DNA of 64,000 bases from Micromonospora coriariae (GTDB lineage: Bacteria > Actinomycetota > Actinomycetes > Mycobacteriales > Micromonosporaceae): positions 5,828,001-5,892,000 of the forward strand of contig NZ_LT607412.1 in the NCBI RefSeq assembly GCF_900091455.1. Direction: 5' to 3'. Positions 43,016 through 52,521 of the stretch are shown here, piece after piece (within the stretch, counting starts at the first letter, position 1; the number at the start of each line of letters is the position of its first letter). The notes beneath the pieces are model-generated. The model was given only the letters and a program-made list of their open reading frames with translations, ran no database searches and was not told the DNA's origin. Both the position numbers and the translations under genes were made by a program.

Positions 43016-45039
43016 CACTCACGCCGTTCCAGACCGGCCAGGTGCGCCAGGGCGCGGTCGGCAACGACGCCGGCTGGACCCTGACCTTCCACCGGGAGAC
43101 ACCGACCGGGATCAGCCAGGACGCGGCGCTCACCCTGTCCAGCGCCGACTACTACGCGGCCATCGACGCCGCGCTGCCCGACGGGCTGGGCCCCGGCGCC
43201 TACACGATCACCGTGCAGGGGCTGATCGACGAGCACTTCGCCGCGCTGCGCACCGCCGAGGGGCAACCGCCGCTGGTGGCGAAGCTGCACCTGTACTGGC
43301 GGGACGCCAACACCTCGGTCGGCGCGTTCTTCACCAACCTGGTCGGGGTCAACGCCGGCCCGTCACCGGCCGAGCTGACCCAGGCGCTGGTGGCCGTGCT
43401 GCGGGTGACCAAGGTGCGCCGGCTCACCGGCGAGCGGACGTACGACACCGAACTGACCCTCGTCGAGCAGGCGTACGCCCGCCTGGGCCAGCGGGTCGCC
43501 GAGCGGTTCGAGGCGGCCACCTTCACCGCCGCGATCCGGGCCGTCTCCGAGCGGACCAGGGTGGACATCGCCAGCTGGGGCGCCAACGCGGACGGCACGA
43601 TGACCCGGGGCGCCACCGAGGCGGCCGGTGACGAGCGGGTGGCCTTCGGCGCCGGGCTGCTGTACCGCGCCGCGCTGGACCGGATCGGTGGCGCGTTGCA
43701 GCAGTCGCTGAACGCGTACGGGCGGGGGATGCTGCTGATCCGCGACGGCACCGTGCACGTCGGCAAGCGGCCGGTCCCGTACCCGGAGGGGGAGCCGAAG
43801 CCACTCACCCTCGCCACCGGCCTGCTGGAGTGCACCGAGAACGGCAGCCAGGACACCGACCCGTACGCGGCCACCGAGGCCGGCGGCACGGCGCCGCCGC
43901 GCCGGCGGGCGTGGACGCTCACCCTCAAGGGCCGCCCCGACCTGAAGCCCGGTGACCTGGTCCGCTTCGACCCGCCAGCGGTGGACGAGGCGACCACGCT
44001 GGGCAGCGTCGGCGCGGCGCTGCTCGGCTCGTTCGCCGCCCCGTTCGCCCCGTCCACCGGGGAGTTGGGTCCCGGGGCGAAGCTGCTCTACCTCAGCGCC
44101 GCCCGGCACACCCTGTCGCGGACGGCCAGCTTCGTGACGGTGGTGCAGGGGGTGGAGGTGGCATCCGCCACCCAGGCCTGGGACAGCTGGAGCGACGCCT
44201 CCGGCGTGGGCACCGCCGAGCCGGCCGGTCCGGCCTCCTCGCCCGGGGTGGCCGCCGCCGAGGCGGTGCGGCGGGCGGCCCGCGCGGCCCGGGGCGAGAC
44301 GCGCGGGCTGGAGATCGGCGAGGTGCGGGCGGCGGCCACCAACGCCAGCGGCGCGGTCGAGCCACCGGCCCAGACCGAGACGGTCTGGGAGGGGCTGGCC
44401 CGCCCGGACGGCCGGCCGAACGGGGCCCGCCGGCTTCCGGTACGCCGGGAACAGCCGGCGCCACTGCCCGGCGTGACCTACCTGACCCCGTTCGCCTGGG
44501 GTGGCTGCGGGCTCATCCTGCCCCGCTACCCGGGCACCCGGGTGGCCCTGGCCTACCGCAACGGCGCACCCGACGACCCGGTCGAGGTTGGTGCGCTGTG
44601 GCCCACCGGGCACGCCCCGGTCTCCCAGCCGGGGGACTGGTGGCTGTCGCTGCCGGTCGGGGTCGCCAGCGACCGCCGCTCCTCGATCGGTGACACCGTG
44701 GTGCCCGCCGACCACGACGGCAAGGTGGCGCACGACCTCACCGACGGCGACGGCAACCGGGTCATCGAGCTGGGGGAGCTGACCGTGCGGGTGGGCCGCG
44801 CCCAGCTGCGCGGCCGGGGCCAGCGCCCGGAACGCGCCGACGAGGCCGACAGCATCACCATCGAGCACGCCGCCGGCGGCTCCTCGATCGTGATGAAGCA
44901 GGACGGCTCGATCACCATCACCGCCACCCGGATCGACCTGGACGCCGGCGACGGCGCGGTGAACATCAGCGGCGGCTCGGTCAGCATCGCCGCCGACGAC
45001 GTCGACGTCCAGGTCAGCAACGCGATGAACGTCCACTGA
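43012..45039 (+). CDS. Hub-spike baseplate protein (gp27/gp5, VgrG-like)
   Basis: A 675-aa protein. The N-terminal 350 residues resemble a gp27-type hub. From about residue 480 an OB-fold/gp5-like region is seen (YLTPFAWGGCGLILPRYPGTRVALAYRNG). The C-terminus is a repetitive beta-helix needle (SSIVMKQDGSITITATRIDL, then VNISGGSVSIAADDVDVQVS) typical of spikes. It is followed by a PAAR-like gene that would cap the needle. The ATG overlaps the previous stop. This is the piercing complex at the centre of the baseplate. Confidence 0.8.
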   Translation: MTLTPFQTGQVRQGAVGNDAGWTLTFHRETPTGISQDAALTLSSADYYAAIDAALPDGLGPGAYTITVQGLIDEHFAALRTAEGQPPLVAKLHLYWRDANTSVGAFFTNLVGVNAGPSPAELTQALVAVLRVTKVRRLTGERTYDTELTLVEQAYARLGQRVAERFEAATFTAAIRAVSERTRVDIASWGANADGTMTRGATEAAGDERVAFGAGLLYRAALDRIGGALQQSLNAYGRGMLLIRDGTVHVGKRPVPYPEGEPKPLTLATGLLECTENGSQDTDPYAATEAGGTAPPRRRAWTLTLKGRPDLKPGDLVRFDPPAVDEATTLGSVGAALLGSFAAPFAPSTGELGPGAKLLYLSAARHTLSRTASFVTVVQGVEVASATQAWDSWSDASGVGTAEPAGPASSPGVAAAEAVRRAARAARGETRGLEIGEVRAAATNASGAVEPPAQTETVWEGLARPDGRPNGARRLPVRREQPAPLPGVTYLTPFAWGGCGLILPRYPGTRVALAYRNGAPDDPVEVGALWPTGHAPVSQPGDWWLSLPVGVASDRRSSIGDTVVPADHDGKVAHDLTDGDGNRVIELGELTVRVGRAQLRGRGQRPERADEADSITIEHAAGGSSIVMKQDGSITITATRIDLDAGDGAVNISGGSVSIAADDVDVQVSNAMNVH

Positions 45040-45049
45040 GGAGAGCGAC

Positions 45050-45373
45050 ATGGCATTCGTGCTCACCACGTCGAGTGACGTGCACTGTCCCAGCCAGGGC
45101 TCGGTCACCCCGGCCGGGCAGGCGAAGCTGACGGTGGCCGGCACCCCGGTGGTCCGCCCCGACGGCATCACCGGCAAGTCGGTGACCGGCTGCCTGATCA
45201 CCGACAGCAGCTCCACGGTGCAGTGCAAGAACGTCGTGTCGGCGTCCGGCGCCGCCCAGAAGCTGCACGTCGGCGGCGCCGGGGTCGCCCTGGACACGCT
45301 CAGCGGCGCCACCAACGGCTCGACCCCGGGCCTGTCCGCCAGCGCCGGGCAGAGCAAGCTGCGGGCGGTCTGA
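45050..45373 (+). CDS. PAAR-like spike tip protein
   Basis: A 107-aa protein: VLTTSSDVHCPSQGSV, KLTVAGTPVVRPDGITGKSV, then GCLITDSSSTVQCKNVV. Several short beta repeats with Cys/His fit the PAAR-like tip proteins found in injection systems, where they sharpen the spike. ATG 45050 follows GAGGAG. Position between spike and gp25 is as expected. Confidence 0.7.
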   Translation: MAFVLTTSSDVHCPSQGSVTPAGQAKLTVAGTPVVRPDGITGKSVTGCLITDSSSTVQCKNVVSASGAAQKLHVGGAGVALDTLSGATNGSTPGLSASAGQSKLRAV

Positions 45374-45374
45374 G

Positions 45375-45878
45375 ATGGACCGGACCGAGCGGGAACGGCA
45401 GGCCGCCCAACGCCGGTACCTCGGCTGGGGCCTGGCCTTCGAACCCACCATGCCCGGGCTGGACCTGGCCCGGGACGTCGTCTTCGACGACGGCCCGAAC
45501 GGTCGGGTGCTGGCCCTGGTCGCCGGCACCGACAACGTGGCGCAGAGCCTCGCGGTGGCGCTGACCACGCTGCGCGGCTCGAACGTCTTCGACGCCACCT
45601 TCGGCTTCGACGGGCTCAACGCCCTGGCCGAACCGGTCGAACCGACCCTGATCCGCGAGCAGGTGCGGATCGGCATCATCACGCTGCTCGACCGGGACCC
45701 CCGGGTCCGCCGGATCGTCGACGTCAACCTCGACGACGGCCGGCTCGGCGCCGGCGGCACCGATGACGCCACCCGGGCGGCGCTGCGCGCCTCGCGCACC
45801 CTGCAGGTGCAGGTCCAGTTCGAAACCATCACCGACGACCGGCTCTCGGTGCACCTCGGGGAGCTGCCCAATGTCTGA
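45375..45878 (+). CDS. gp25/gpW-like baseplate wedge protein
   Basis: A 167-aa protein with the gp25 signature: NVAQSLAVALTTLRGSNVFD, EPTLIREQVRIGIITLLDRD, then RVRRIVDVNL. gp25 proteins link the baseplate wedge to the sheath and start sheath polymerisation. ATG 45375 is separated by 1 nt from the preceding stop; its 3' end overlaps the next gene by 8 nt. Confidence 0.8.
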   Translation: MDRTERERQAAQRRYLGWGLAFEPTMPGLDLARDVVFDDGPNGRVLALVAGTDNVAQSLAVALTTLRGSNVFDATFGFDGLNALAEPVEPTLIREQVRIGIITLLDRDPRVRRIVDVNLDDGRLGAGGTDDATRAALRASRTLQVQVQFETITDDRLSVHLGELPNV

Positions 45879-47307
45879 TCCCACACTGCCCGCCGAGCTG
45901 GCCGACGTCCTCGCGGTCGACGCCGCCGCGTTGCGGGCCACCGGCTCGACCGGGTTCGGCATCGTCGAGACCGGCTTCGTGCCGAAGTCCTTCGCCCGGC
46001 TGCTCGCCGAGAAGCTGGCCACCGCCCGGCTGCTCTTCGGCGAGGACGTCGACCTGACCAGCGGTGCGGTGCTGCGCAAGGTCCTCGAGCTGGCCGCGCT
46101 GGAGGACGCCCGGCTGTGGGCGGCCCTCGGCTCGGTCTACGACAACTCGTACGTGGTGTCGGCGACCGCCGACGCGCTGACCCGCCTCGGCGAGGAACTC
46201 GGCATCGGACGGCCGTACCTGCCGGCCCGCGGCACGGTGAAACTGAAGCTGAAGGCCGCCCTCCCGACCGGTCGCACCCAGCTCACGCTGCCCCGGGGCG
46301 CGCGGCTGTCCACCCCCGGCGGGCACCACGTCGCGCTGGACGAGACGGTGGTGCTCTCCGCCGCCGTCGGCGAGCGGACACCGGCCGTCGCCGCGTTCTA
46401 CCCCGGCCCGTCGCACAACCTCGACCCCACCCAGCCCAGCCAGAAGATCGACAGGTGGAACCGGGCCGACACCCTGCTGGCCGATCTGGACGACGCCGAG
46501 CAGGCCGCCGGGAACGAGCTGGTGGAGATCACCCACACCGTCGCGCTGACCGGCGGCGAACAGCAGGTCCCCGACGCCCGTTACCGGCAGCTCCTGCTGG
46601 CCGCGCCCCGGTCCATCTGGACGGCCGAGGCGATCGGGCTGGCCGTGGCCACCGTGCCGGGCGTACGCCAGGTGCAGGTCTTCGACGGTCGGGGCGGGCT
46701 GGACCTCAACCAGTCCATCTTCGGCAACTTCAACTTCATCGAGCGGGTCTTCAGCACCGAACGGGACCTCGGCAACCCGTACTACGTGACGGTGCTGGTC
46801 GCGCCGACCGCGGCGGCCATCTGGGACGGCCCCGACGGGCTGCACGCCGCCGTCGAGTCGGTGATCGAGGACCTGCGCCCGGTGGGCATCTTCGCCTCGG
46901 TGGACCGGGCCGACGAGGTGGGCATCGGGGTGGAGGCCGACCTGGTGATCCGTGGGCTGCCACTGCCCACCGGCTCCCGGGAGACGGTGAACGCGTCCAC
47001 CGCCGCCACCGAGCTGCGTGCCCGGCTGCACGCCCGGCTGCGCCGCTACGTCGACGAGCTGCCGTTCGGTGAGCCGGTCCGCGCGGCCGAGGTGATCTGG
47101 ACGCTGATGAACGAGCCGGGCGTCGCGGACGTGCGTGAGCTGCGGCTGGTCCGCTTCCCGGCCGACTCGGCGGTGGTGGTGACCGGCAGCGCGCCCACCG
47201 GCGACGGGGTGCAGCGTCTGCCGGTGGGCGACAACGCGGTGCTCGCCGCCAACCAGGTGCCCGTCTACGTCGACCGGGACGACCCCCGGCCGTTCCGGAT
47301 CGTCTGA
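45871..47307 (+). CDS. Baseplate J-like wedge protein
   Basis: A 478-aa protein of the baseplate J/gp6 type: FARLLAEKLATARLLFG, VLRKVLELAALEDARLWAAL, GRPYLPARGTVKLKLKAALP, PRGARLSTPGG, then AIGLAVATVPGVRQVQVFDG and a C-terminal LRRYVDELPFGEPVRAAEV. It should form the ring of wedges round the hub. ATG 45871 overlaps the gp25 gene, indicating coupling. Its position after gp25 matches phage P2, Mu and eCIS order. Confidence 0.82.
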   Translation: MSDPTLPAELADVLAVDAAALRATGSTGFGIVETGFVPKSFARLLAEKLATARLLFGEDVDLTSGAVLRKVLELAALEDARLWAALGSVYDNSYVVSATADALTRLGEELGIGRPYLPARGTVKLKLKAALPTGRTQLTLPRGARLSTPGGHHVALDETVVLSAAVGERTPAVAAFYPGPSHNLDPTQPSQKIDRWNRADTLLADLDDAEQAAGNELVEITHTVALTGGEQQVPDARYRQLLLAAPRSIWTAEAIGLAVATVPGVRQVQVFDGRGGLDLNQSIFGNFNFIERVFSTERDLGNPYYVTVLVAPTAAAIWDGPDGLHAAVESVIEDLRPVGIFASVDRADEVGIGVEADLVIRGLPLPTGSRETVNASTAATELRARLHARLRRYVDELPFGEPVRAAEVIWTLMNEPGVADVRELRLVRFPADSAVVVTGSAPTGDGVQRLPVGDNAVLAANQVPVYVDRDDPRPFRIV

Positions 47308-47318
47308 GCGGGGGCGCG

Positions 47319-49664
47319 ATGACCGACATCCGGGTGCCGGTGGACGGGGCCGACCCGTCCGTCGAACGTAACCTCGTCGACCAGTTGGAGGGCCCGTACC
47401 CGGGGAGCGTGCGGCGGGTGGTGGTGCCGATCGGCGCTACCGGCACCGCCGCGGTGGACTGGACCAGCCGCCATCCGCTGCTCACCGTGGTGCTGCGCCG
47501 GGACCTGGTCGAGGAGACCGTCCGGGTGACGGTCACCGTGGGTCCGGGCGGCGCCGGCGAGCGGGTGCTGCCGCCGGTGGTCTTCGCGCAGTGGTCGGCG
47601 GCCGGCGCGTCGGTGCCGGGGTACGTGCCGGACACGGCCGACGAGCCGCTGGTCGCGCCGTTCACCGTCGCCGTGGCGGTCGAGCGGGCCGTCGGCGGCG
47701 GCGCGTACACGGCGGTCACCGGGGCGGCGCTCACCGCCCTGGTCGAGCTTGCCGTGCTGGAGGGCAACCTGGGCCGGCTGCTCTACCTGGTGTCGCACGA
47801 GAAGCACCGGCTGCGCCGCGCCGCCCGGGAGGTGCACGCGTACCGCACCCTCGCGCACGCGCGGCGGGACGCGCTGGACCGGATCGGCGCGGACGTCGGG
47901 GTGGCCCGTTTCGTCGACGAGCTGGTGCACGAGCCGGCCAGCGGCGAGGTGTACGCCCGTCGGCTGGCACCGCCGGCTCGGGAGCCGGACTCCGCGTACG
48001 CCCACCGGCTCGGGCTCTACCGGCGGTTCCTGCTGCCCACCCCGGGCGCGGTGCGCCGGCTGCTCAACGGGCCGGGGGCGGACACCGACCCGAACACCGG
48101 ACTCTTCGCCGACCTGCCCGGTGGCGCCCGGTTCACCGTGCGGGAGGACGACGACCGGTTCGCGGTGGCGATCCGGCTGGTCGCCGCCGGGGACCCGCAG
48201 CACCGCACCAACTTCCTCGCCCAGCTGCGCCGGGACCGGCTGGTGCTGCCCGCGAACACCCCGCCGAACAACACAGTGCACGCCGGCCGGGCGCTGCCCG
48301 CGAGCCGGCTGGCCGAGGTCACCGCGCTGCGGGCCAGCCTGCGCCAGTCGTACGCTTTCGGCAGCGGGCACGGTGTCGCGCCGCCGCTCGCCGTCGCGCT
48401 GGACCGGGCCGGGCGGGTCTGCCGGGCGCTCGGCTCGACGGCGGTGTGGCAGGTGACCCGGGCCCAGGACGACGCCGGTGGCAGCCGCTACGAGCTGGGC
48501 CTCGGCGTGGACCTCACCCCGCCGACCGCGGCGCAGGCCACCGACCTGCGCAACCGGGTGCTGGACACCGGCCGCGCCGCCACCGCCGACCGGACCGCCG
48601 AGGCGCTGATCGCCGCGGCCCGCGCGGCCGGCGTGCCCACCGTGGCGGCCGACGGCGAGCTGGCCTGGCTGTGGCGGGTGTGCGGGGTGCAGACCGCACA
48701 CCGGGTCAGCACCGCCGGCCTCTACCTGTCGCACCTGCCCACCCGAGGGCTGGCGGTGACGGCGCCGGTGACCGCCGCGGTCGGCGCCGACACGGCCGTC
48801 GAGGCGCAGTTCCACGCGCCGGGCGACCCGGGCGGCAACGCGCTGCTGCTGGCCGGACTGACCGCCGCCCGGGCGGCCTGGACCGGCGCCGGGGAGCCGG
48901 CGTGGACGTCGCTGACCGACGCGGCGGCCCGAACGCGCTGGGCCGCTGTGCCGACCCGGTCGGCCGGGCAGCCGGTGGACCAGGTGCTGGCCGCCGCCGG
49001 CCTGCCCGCGGTACGGGAACCGGCGCCGGTGGTGGCCGCGCTGAACCGGCTCCCCGACGAACTGGTGGAGACCATCGAGCTGCCGGCGGCACTCGCCGCG
49101 GCGCTGGTGGCCGGGCAACCCGCTGCCGCCGACCGGCTGGCCCGACTGGTCGGCCTGCTGCGTGACCAGCACCTCGCCGCCGCGCTGCCGCTGGTCGAGA
49201 CCGGCAACCGGGTGCTGCTGGTGTGCAGTGTCATCGGTCTGCCGCAGGCCGGGCTGAACCTGGCCGAGCGGCGGGCCACCGGGTTCCGTTGGTACACCGT
49301 GGGGATCGGCGGCGGCACGGCGGAGATCAAGGCGGTCGGCGCGCGGACCACGCTGCGCCCCACCCACGCCGGACTGGTCGCCGTGGTGGCGCTCTCGTAC
49401 GTGCGCACCGGGCTGACCGACCCGTACGAGTTCCGGGTGGAGCTGCCCGACGGGGTGCCGCTGACCCTGGCGCAGTACGAGCGGCTGATGAACGCCCTGA
49501 CCCGGGTCTGTCCGCTCGGCGTGGAGATCAACACCTTCGGTATCCGGCGCGATCACGTCGACCTCGACGCCGATGGCGACGCCGAGCCGCTGCGCCCTGC
49601 GGTGGCCCGGACCTTCCGCACCTTCCAGCAGCGCCGGCACCGCGGCGTGTACGACCAGCTCTGA
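47319..49664 (+). CDS. Large baseplate-associated protein
   Basis: A 781-aa protein placed where gpI/gp7-like wedge proteins usually lie. It starts TDIRVPVDGADPSVERNLVD, has a helical middle (SHEKHRLRRAAREVHAYRTL) and ends with YEFRVELPDGVPLTLAQYER and GVEINTFGIRRDHVDLD, which suggests a beta-rich C-terminal domain. No database family was recognised. ATG 47319 lies 12 nt after the previous stop. Baseplate role is inferred from place. Confidence 0.65.
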   Translation: MTDIRVPVDGADPSVERNLVDQLEGPYPGSVRRVVVPIGATGTAAVDWTSRHPLLTVVLRRDLVEETVRVTVTVGPGGAGERVLPPVVFAQWSAAGASVPGYVPDTADEPLVAPFTVAVAVERAVGGGAYTAVTGAALTALVELAVLEGNLGRLLYLVSHEKHRLRRAAREVHAYRTLAHARRDALDRIGADVGVARFVDELVHEPASGEVYARRLAPPAREPDSAYAHRLGLYRRFLLPTPGAVRRLLNGPGADTDPNTGLFADLPGGARFTVREDDDRFAVAIRLVAAGDPQHRTNFLAQLRRDRLVLPANTPPNNTVHAGRALPASRLAEVTALRASLRQSYAFGSGHGVAPPLAVALDRAGRVCRALGSTAVWQVTRAQDDAGGSRYELGLGVDLTPPTAAQATDLRNRVLDTGRAATADRTAEALIAAARAAGVPTVAADGELAWLWRVCGVQTAHRVSTAGLYLSHLPTRGLAVTAPVTAAVGADTAVEAQFHAPGDPGGNALLLAGLTAARAAWTGAGEPAWTSLTDAAARTRWAAVPTRSAGQPVDQVLAAAGLPAVREPAPVVAALNRLPDELVETIELPAALAAALVAGQPAAADRLARLVGLLRDQHLAAALPLVETGNRVLLVCSVIGLPQAGLNLAERRATGFRWYTVGIGGGTAEIKAVGARTTLRPTHAGLVAVVALSYVRTGLTDPYEFRVELPDGVPLTLAQYERLMNALTRVCPLGVEINTFGIRRDHVDLDADGDAEPLRPAVARTFRTFQQRRHRGVYDQL

Positions 49665-49677
49665 GAGGGACACCACA

Positions 49678-50805
49678 ATGGCGAGCGAGATCAACTACGA
49701 CGGGGTGACCGTCACCGAGCTGTACGAGGCGTTCACCAAGCACGGCATCCCGGCCTCGGACGCCAGCGTGCTGGTCTCCTCCTGGATCTACGAGAACGTG
49801 GGCACGGCGAAGCGGGTGTTCAGCTACGCCGAGCCGTTTCCGGCGGTGGAGCCGGGCTGCGCGCCGCCGCCGTTCGCCCGTACCTTCGCGCACAGCGACT
49901 GGGTCGACGGCGAGGATGTCGTGCAGGCCGGGCAGACGCCCGGCGAGCAGGGCTTCAACGAGCGCTTCCACCGCATCGAGCACGACCTGGACCACCTCGG
50001 GACCGACCTCGCCAAGGCGTTCTCCTGCATGGCGGCGATGCGGGTGAGCCTGCGGCGGCTGCTCGACGAGATCCGCGCGGAGATCAACCGGCTGCACTCG
50101 ACGGTGCACGAGACCAAGGTCAGCCCCGGTCCGTACACGATCGAGCAGATCCCGAACTACATCGGCGCGCTGGACTTCGGCAAGTACATGGGCACCACGA
50201 TGTTCCTGGACAAGAAGGTCAGCATCTGGCAGACCAAGGCCGGCACCATCGTGCTGCCCGCAGTGGAGACCCTCGGCGTGGACGTGGTCGCCGGGCCGAA
50301 GGTCCGTGGTGCCGCCCAGCTCGCCCGCTACACCGCCGAGCACGGAGACGTCCGGCAGCGCTTCCCGCGCGAGGTGAAGCTGGAGGAGTTCATCCGCGTC
50401 TTCGGCGAGGACGAGGTGGCCGACGGCCGGCTGGTCCGTGACGTGCTCAAGGTGCTGCCCGCGGAGACCGCCTACCCGAGCGTCGACGCGATGCTCGCCG
50501 AGGTGAGCGAGCGGGAGGCGGTGATCGTACGGACCACCGTCGGCGCCCAGGCGGCGGTCGCCGCGGCGCTGGGCATCGAGACCGAGCTGGAGAACGTCGG
50601 GGACGCCGACATCGCGATGCTCGCCGGAGTGCCGACCAAGGCCCGGGCGGCGCTGGCCCGCAGCGGCATCAGCACCCTCGGCAAACTGGCCGAGGCGCCG
50701 GCCGAGCAGGTGCTCGCCATCATGAAGGAGGCCCAGATACGCGCCGACGTCGGCGACGCCGCCGAGTGGACCGGATACGCCCGGACGCTGAGCAAGCTGC
50801 GCTGA
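49678..50805 (+). CDS. Protein with C-terminal helix-hairpin-helix domain, last gene of the tail cluster
   Basis: A 375-aa protein. Residues 1-60 are helical (VTVTELYEAFTKHGIPASDA). A long helix lies near 100-150 (HRIEHDLDHLGTDLAKAF, RRLLDEIRAEINRLHST). The C-terminus, ADIAMLAGVPTKARAALARS and then TLGKLAEAPAEQVLAIM, is a helix-hairpin-helix like DUF4332. Function in the particle is unknown; DNA binding or structural packing are both possible. ATG 49678 is 14 nt after the preceding gene, with GAGAGGG upstream. Confidence 0.6.
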   Translation: MASEINYDGVTVTELYEAFTKHGIPASDASVLVSSWIYENVGTAKRVFSYAEPFPAVEPGCAPPPFARTFAHSDWVDGEDVVQAGQTPGEQGFNERFHRIEHDLDHLGTDLAKAFSCMAAMRVSLRRLLDEIRAEINRLHSTVHETKVSPGPYTIEQIPNYIGALDFGKYMGTTMFLDKKVSIWQTKAGTIVLPAVETLGVDVVAGPKVRGAAQLARYTAEHGDVRQRFPREVKLEEFIRVFGEDEVADGRLVRDVLKVLPAETAYPSVDAMLAEVSEREAVIVRTTVGAQAAVAAALGIETELENVGDADIAMLAGVPTKARAALARSGISTLGKLAEAPAEQVLAIMKEAQIRADVGDAAEWTGYARTLSKLR

Positions 50806-50941
50806 ACGGCCGGGCCGGGATCCGGCGAACGGCTGGACCGGCTCACTCGCCGCGTCGGTGTGACGACACAGCGCTGGCGCGTCGACCGTCCACATCCGAG
50901 CGTGGAACTCCCACGATGCGATCGGGTGTGGAGGCGCGCGA

Positions 50942-51778
50942 ATGGTTCTTTCCCAGGTGACGCACCCGCCCCGGTACGTCCTGCGGCTGCTGGGCGGGTT
51001 CGGGCTGGAGCGCGACGGGCGGGCCGTGGCGGTGCCGCAGGGCGCCCGTCGGCTGCTGGCGTACCTCGGGGTGCGCCAGCGGTGCGCCCGGGCGGAGGCC
51101 GCCGGCACGCTCTGGCCCGGCTCACACGAGGAGCGGGCCCGGGCCAACCTGCGCACCATGCTCTGGCGACTGCACCGGGTCACCCCCGAGCCGCTGCTGG
51201 AGGAGGACGACCGGCTGGCCCTGGCCGCCGGCGTGACCAGCGACGTGGCCACCCTGGGCGCGGCGGCTGCCGCACTGCTGGCCGGCGGGTCACCGGTGGG
51301 CACCGGCCCCGGACTGCCGGCGATGGCGACCGGCGAGCTGCTGCCGGGTTGGTACGACGACTGGGTCCTGACCGAGCGGGAACGGCTACGCCAGACGCAG
51401 CTGTACGCGCTGGAGGCGTTCGCTGAGCGGCTCACCGCGCAGGGCCGGTTCGGCGAGGCCGTGCAGGTGGCGTTGACCGCCGTGCAGTTGGAGCCGCTGC
51501 GCGAGAGCGCCACCCGGACGCTGATCGCCGTACATCTGGCCGAGCGGAACATCAACGAGGCGGTACGCCGGTTCGAGTTGTTCCGCGCCGACCTGGGCCG
51601 GGAGCTCGGCGTCGCGCCGACCCCCTGGCTGGAGCACCTCGTGCGGGCCGGTCTGCACCCGGGGCAGGGCGCGTCGGCCGGCCGGTCAGTTCGGGTGGAC
51701 GGGCTGGTCCAGGATCGCGCTGAACCGCTCCTCGGCCAGGTCGAGCTGGCTGAAGATGTGTCGCTTCACCGCTTGTGA
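50942..51778 (+). CDS. SARP-like BTAD-domain transcriptional regulator
   Basis: A 278-aa protein of the SARP layout. The N-terminal OmpR-like winged helix reads LRLLGGFGLERDGRAVAVPQ, then RAEAAGTLWPGSHEERARAN. A BTAD domain follows (LLPGWYDDWVLTERERLR, VQVALTAVQLEPLRESATRT, AVRRFELFRADLGRELGVAP). SARPs activate operons by binding direct repeats. It is 137 nt downstream of the tail cluster in the same direction and is a good candidate to control it. Its last 93 nt overlap the convergent HD-domain gene, so its final 20-odd residues may be a read-through extension. Confidence 0.8.
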   Translation: MVLSQVTHPPRYVLRLLGGFGLERDGRAVAVPQGARRLLAYLGVRQRCARAEAAGTLWPGSHEERARANLRTMLWRLHRVTPEPLLEEDDRLALAAGVTSDVATLGAAAAALLAGGSPVGTGPGLPAMATGELLPGWYDDWVLTERERLRQTQLYALEAFAERLTAQGRFGEAVQVALTAVQLEPLRESATRTLIAVHLAERNINEAVRRFELFRADLGRELGVAPTPWLEHLVRAGLHPGQGASAGRSVRVDGLVQDRAEPLLGQVELAEDVSLHRL

Positions 51779-52408
51779 GAGCGGCGTGTCGGGCCGGCCG
51801 ATCAGGTCGCGGAAGAGCGGCACGAGCGGCCGGTACTTGATCGCCGAGGAGACGACCTTCGGCCCGACCGTGTGGATCACGCCCACCCCGTTGTCGGTGA
51901 AGTCGGACACCTTGATCACCCGTGCCCAGGGCTCCCGGTCCAGGCTGACCCGCAGGTGCTCGCGGTACTGCGTGTTGCGGTCGCGCTGCGGGTCGTACAC
52001 CGGGTTGGTGACCGCGGCGACCAGCGTCGCCACCCGCGGCCCGAACCGGGTGGCCAGCGTGGCCAGCGCGCCCCCGCGCGGATCGCCGACCCTGTCGGCC
52101 AGCTCGGCGGGGTGGTCCTCGACGGCGTCGTGCAGCAGCCCGGCGATGATCACGTCGACGTCGCGCACCTGGTAGTGGTGCATCAACCGGATGGCCACCC
52201 GCAGCAGGTGGTTGAGGTACGGCTCGCGAACCCGCCGGTCGTCACGGTGCAGGTCGGCGGCCAGGTCGAGCGCGGCGGTCAGCCGGGCCCGGGCGGTGTC
52301 GTCGAACTGGTGGATCTCCAACCGGAAGCGTTCCAGCAGGCCCGGTTCGCCGTGGATCTCGGTGATCGCGTGCATCGGCATGCTGCCCAGGTGCGGCGGG
52401 AAGTCCAT
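51686..52408 (-). CDS. HD-domain hydrolase (SpoT/MESH-like)
   Basis: A 240-aa protein with the HD pattern of (p)ppGpp hydrolases: REPYLNHLLRVAIRLMHHY, DVIIAGLLHDAVEDHPAE, then ARVIKVSDFTDNGVG with the later Asp. There is no synthetase or ACT domain. Small standalone SpoT-like hydrolases are known, but nucleotide specificity cannot be told. Start ATG 52408. It overlaps the 3' end of the SARP gene by 93 nt on the opposite strand. Confidence 0.8.
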   Translation of the reverse strand: MDFPPHLGSMPMHAITEIHGEPGLLERFRLEIHQFDDTARARLTAALDLAADLHRDDRRVREPYLNHLLRVAIRLMHHYQVRDVDVIIAGLLHDAVEDHPAELADRVGDPRGGALATLATRFGPRVATLVAAVTNPVYDPQRDRNTQYREHLRVSLDREPWARVIKVSDFTDNGVGVIHTVGPKVVSSAIKYRPLVPLFRDLIGRPDTPLSQAVKRHIFSQLDLAEERFSAILDQPVHPN

Positions 52409-52474
52409 GCGTCACTTATAGCCGATCTTCACCACATCGATGGTCCCGTGCGTCGCCGACCCGACCGTGCCGGA

Positions 52475-52505
52475 CCGGGCCGACGCCGCGCGGGCGTCGG
52501 CCCGG
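52475..52505 (-). terminator. Terminator-like hairpin after the first pectate lyase
   Basis: CCGGGCCGACGCC (52475-52487) and GGCGTCGGCCCGG (52493-52505) make a perfect 13-bp stem with a 5-nt loop, 17 nt past the stop of the pectate lyase gene at 52522. It should end that leftward transcript before the HD-domain gene. Confidence 0.7.
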
Positions 52506-52521
52506 TCGTGGGCGGTCGGGG

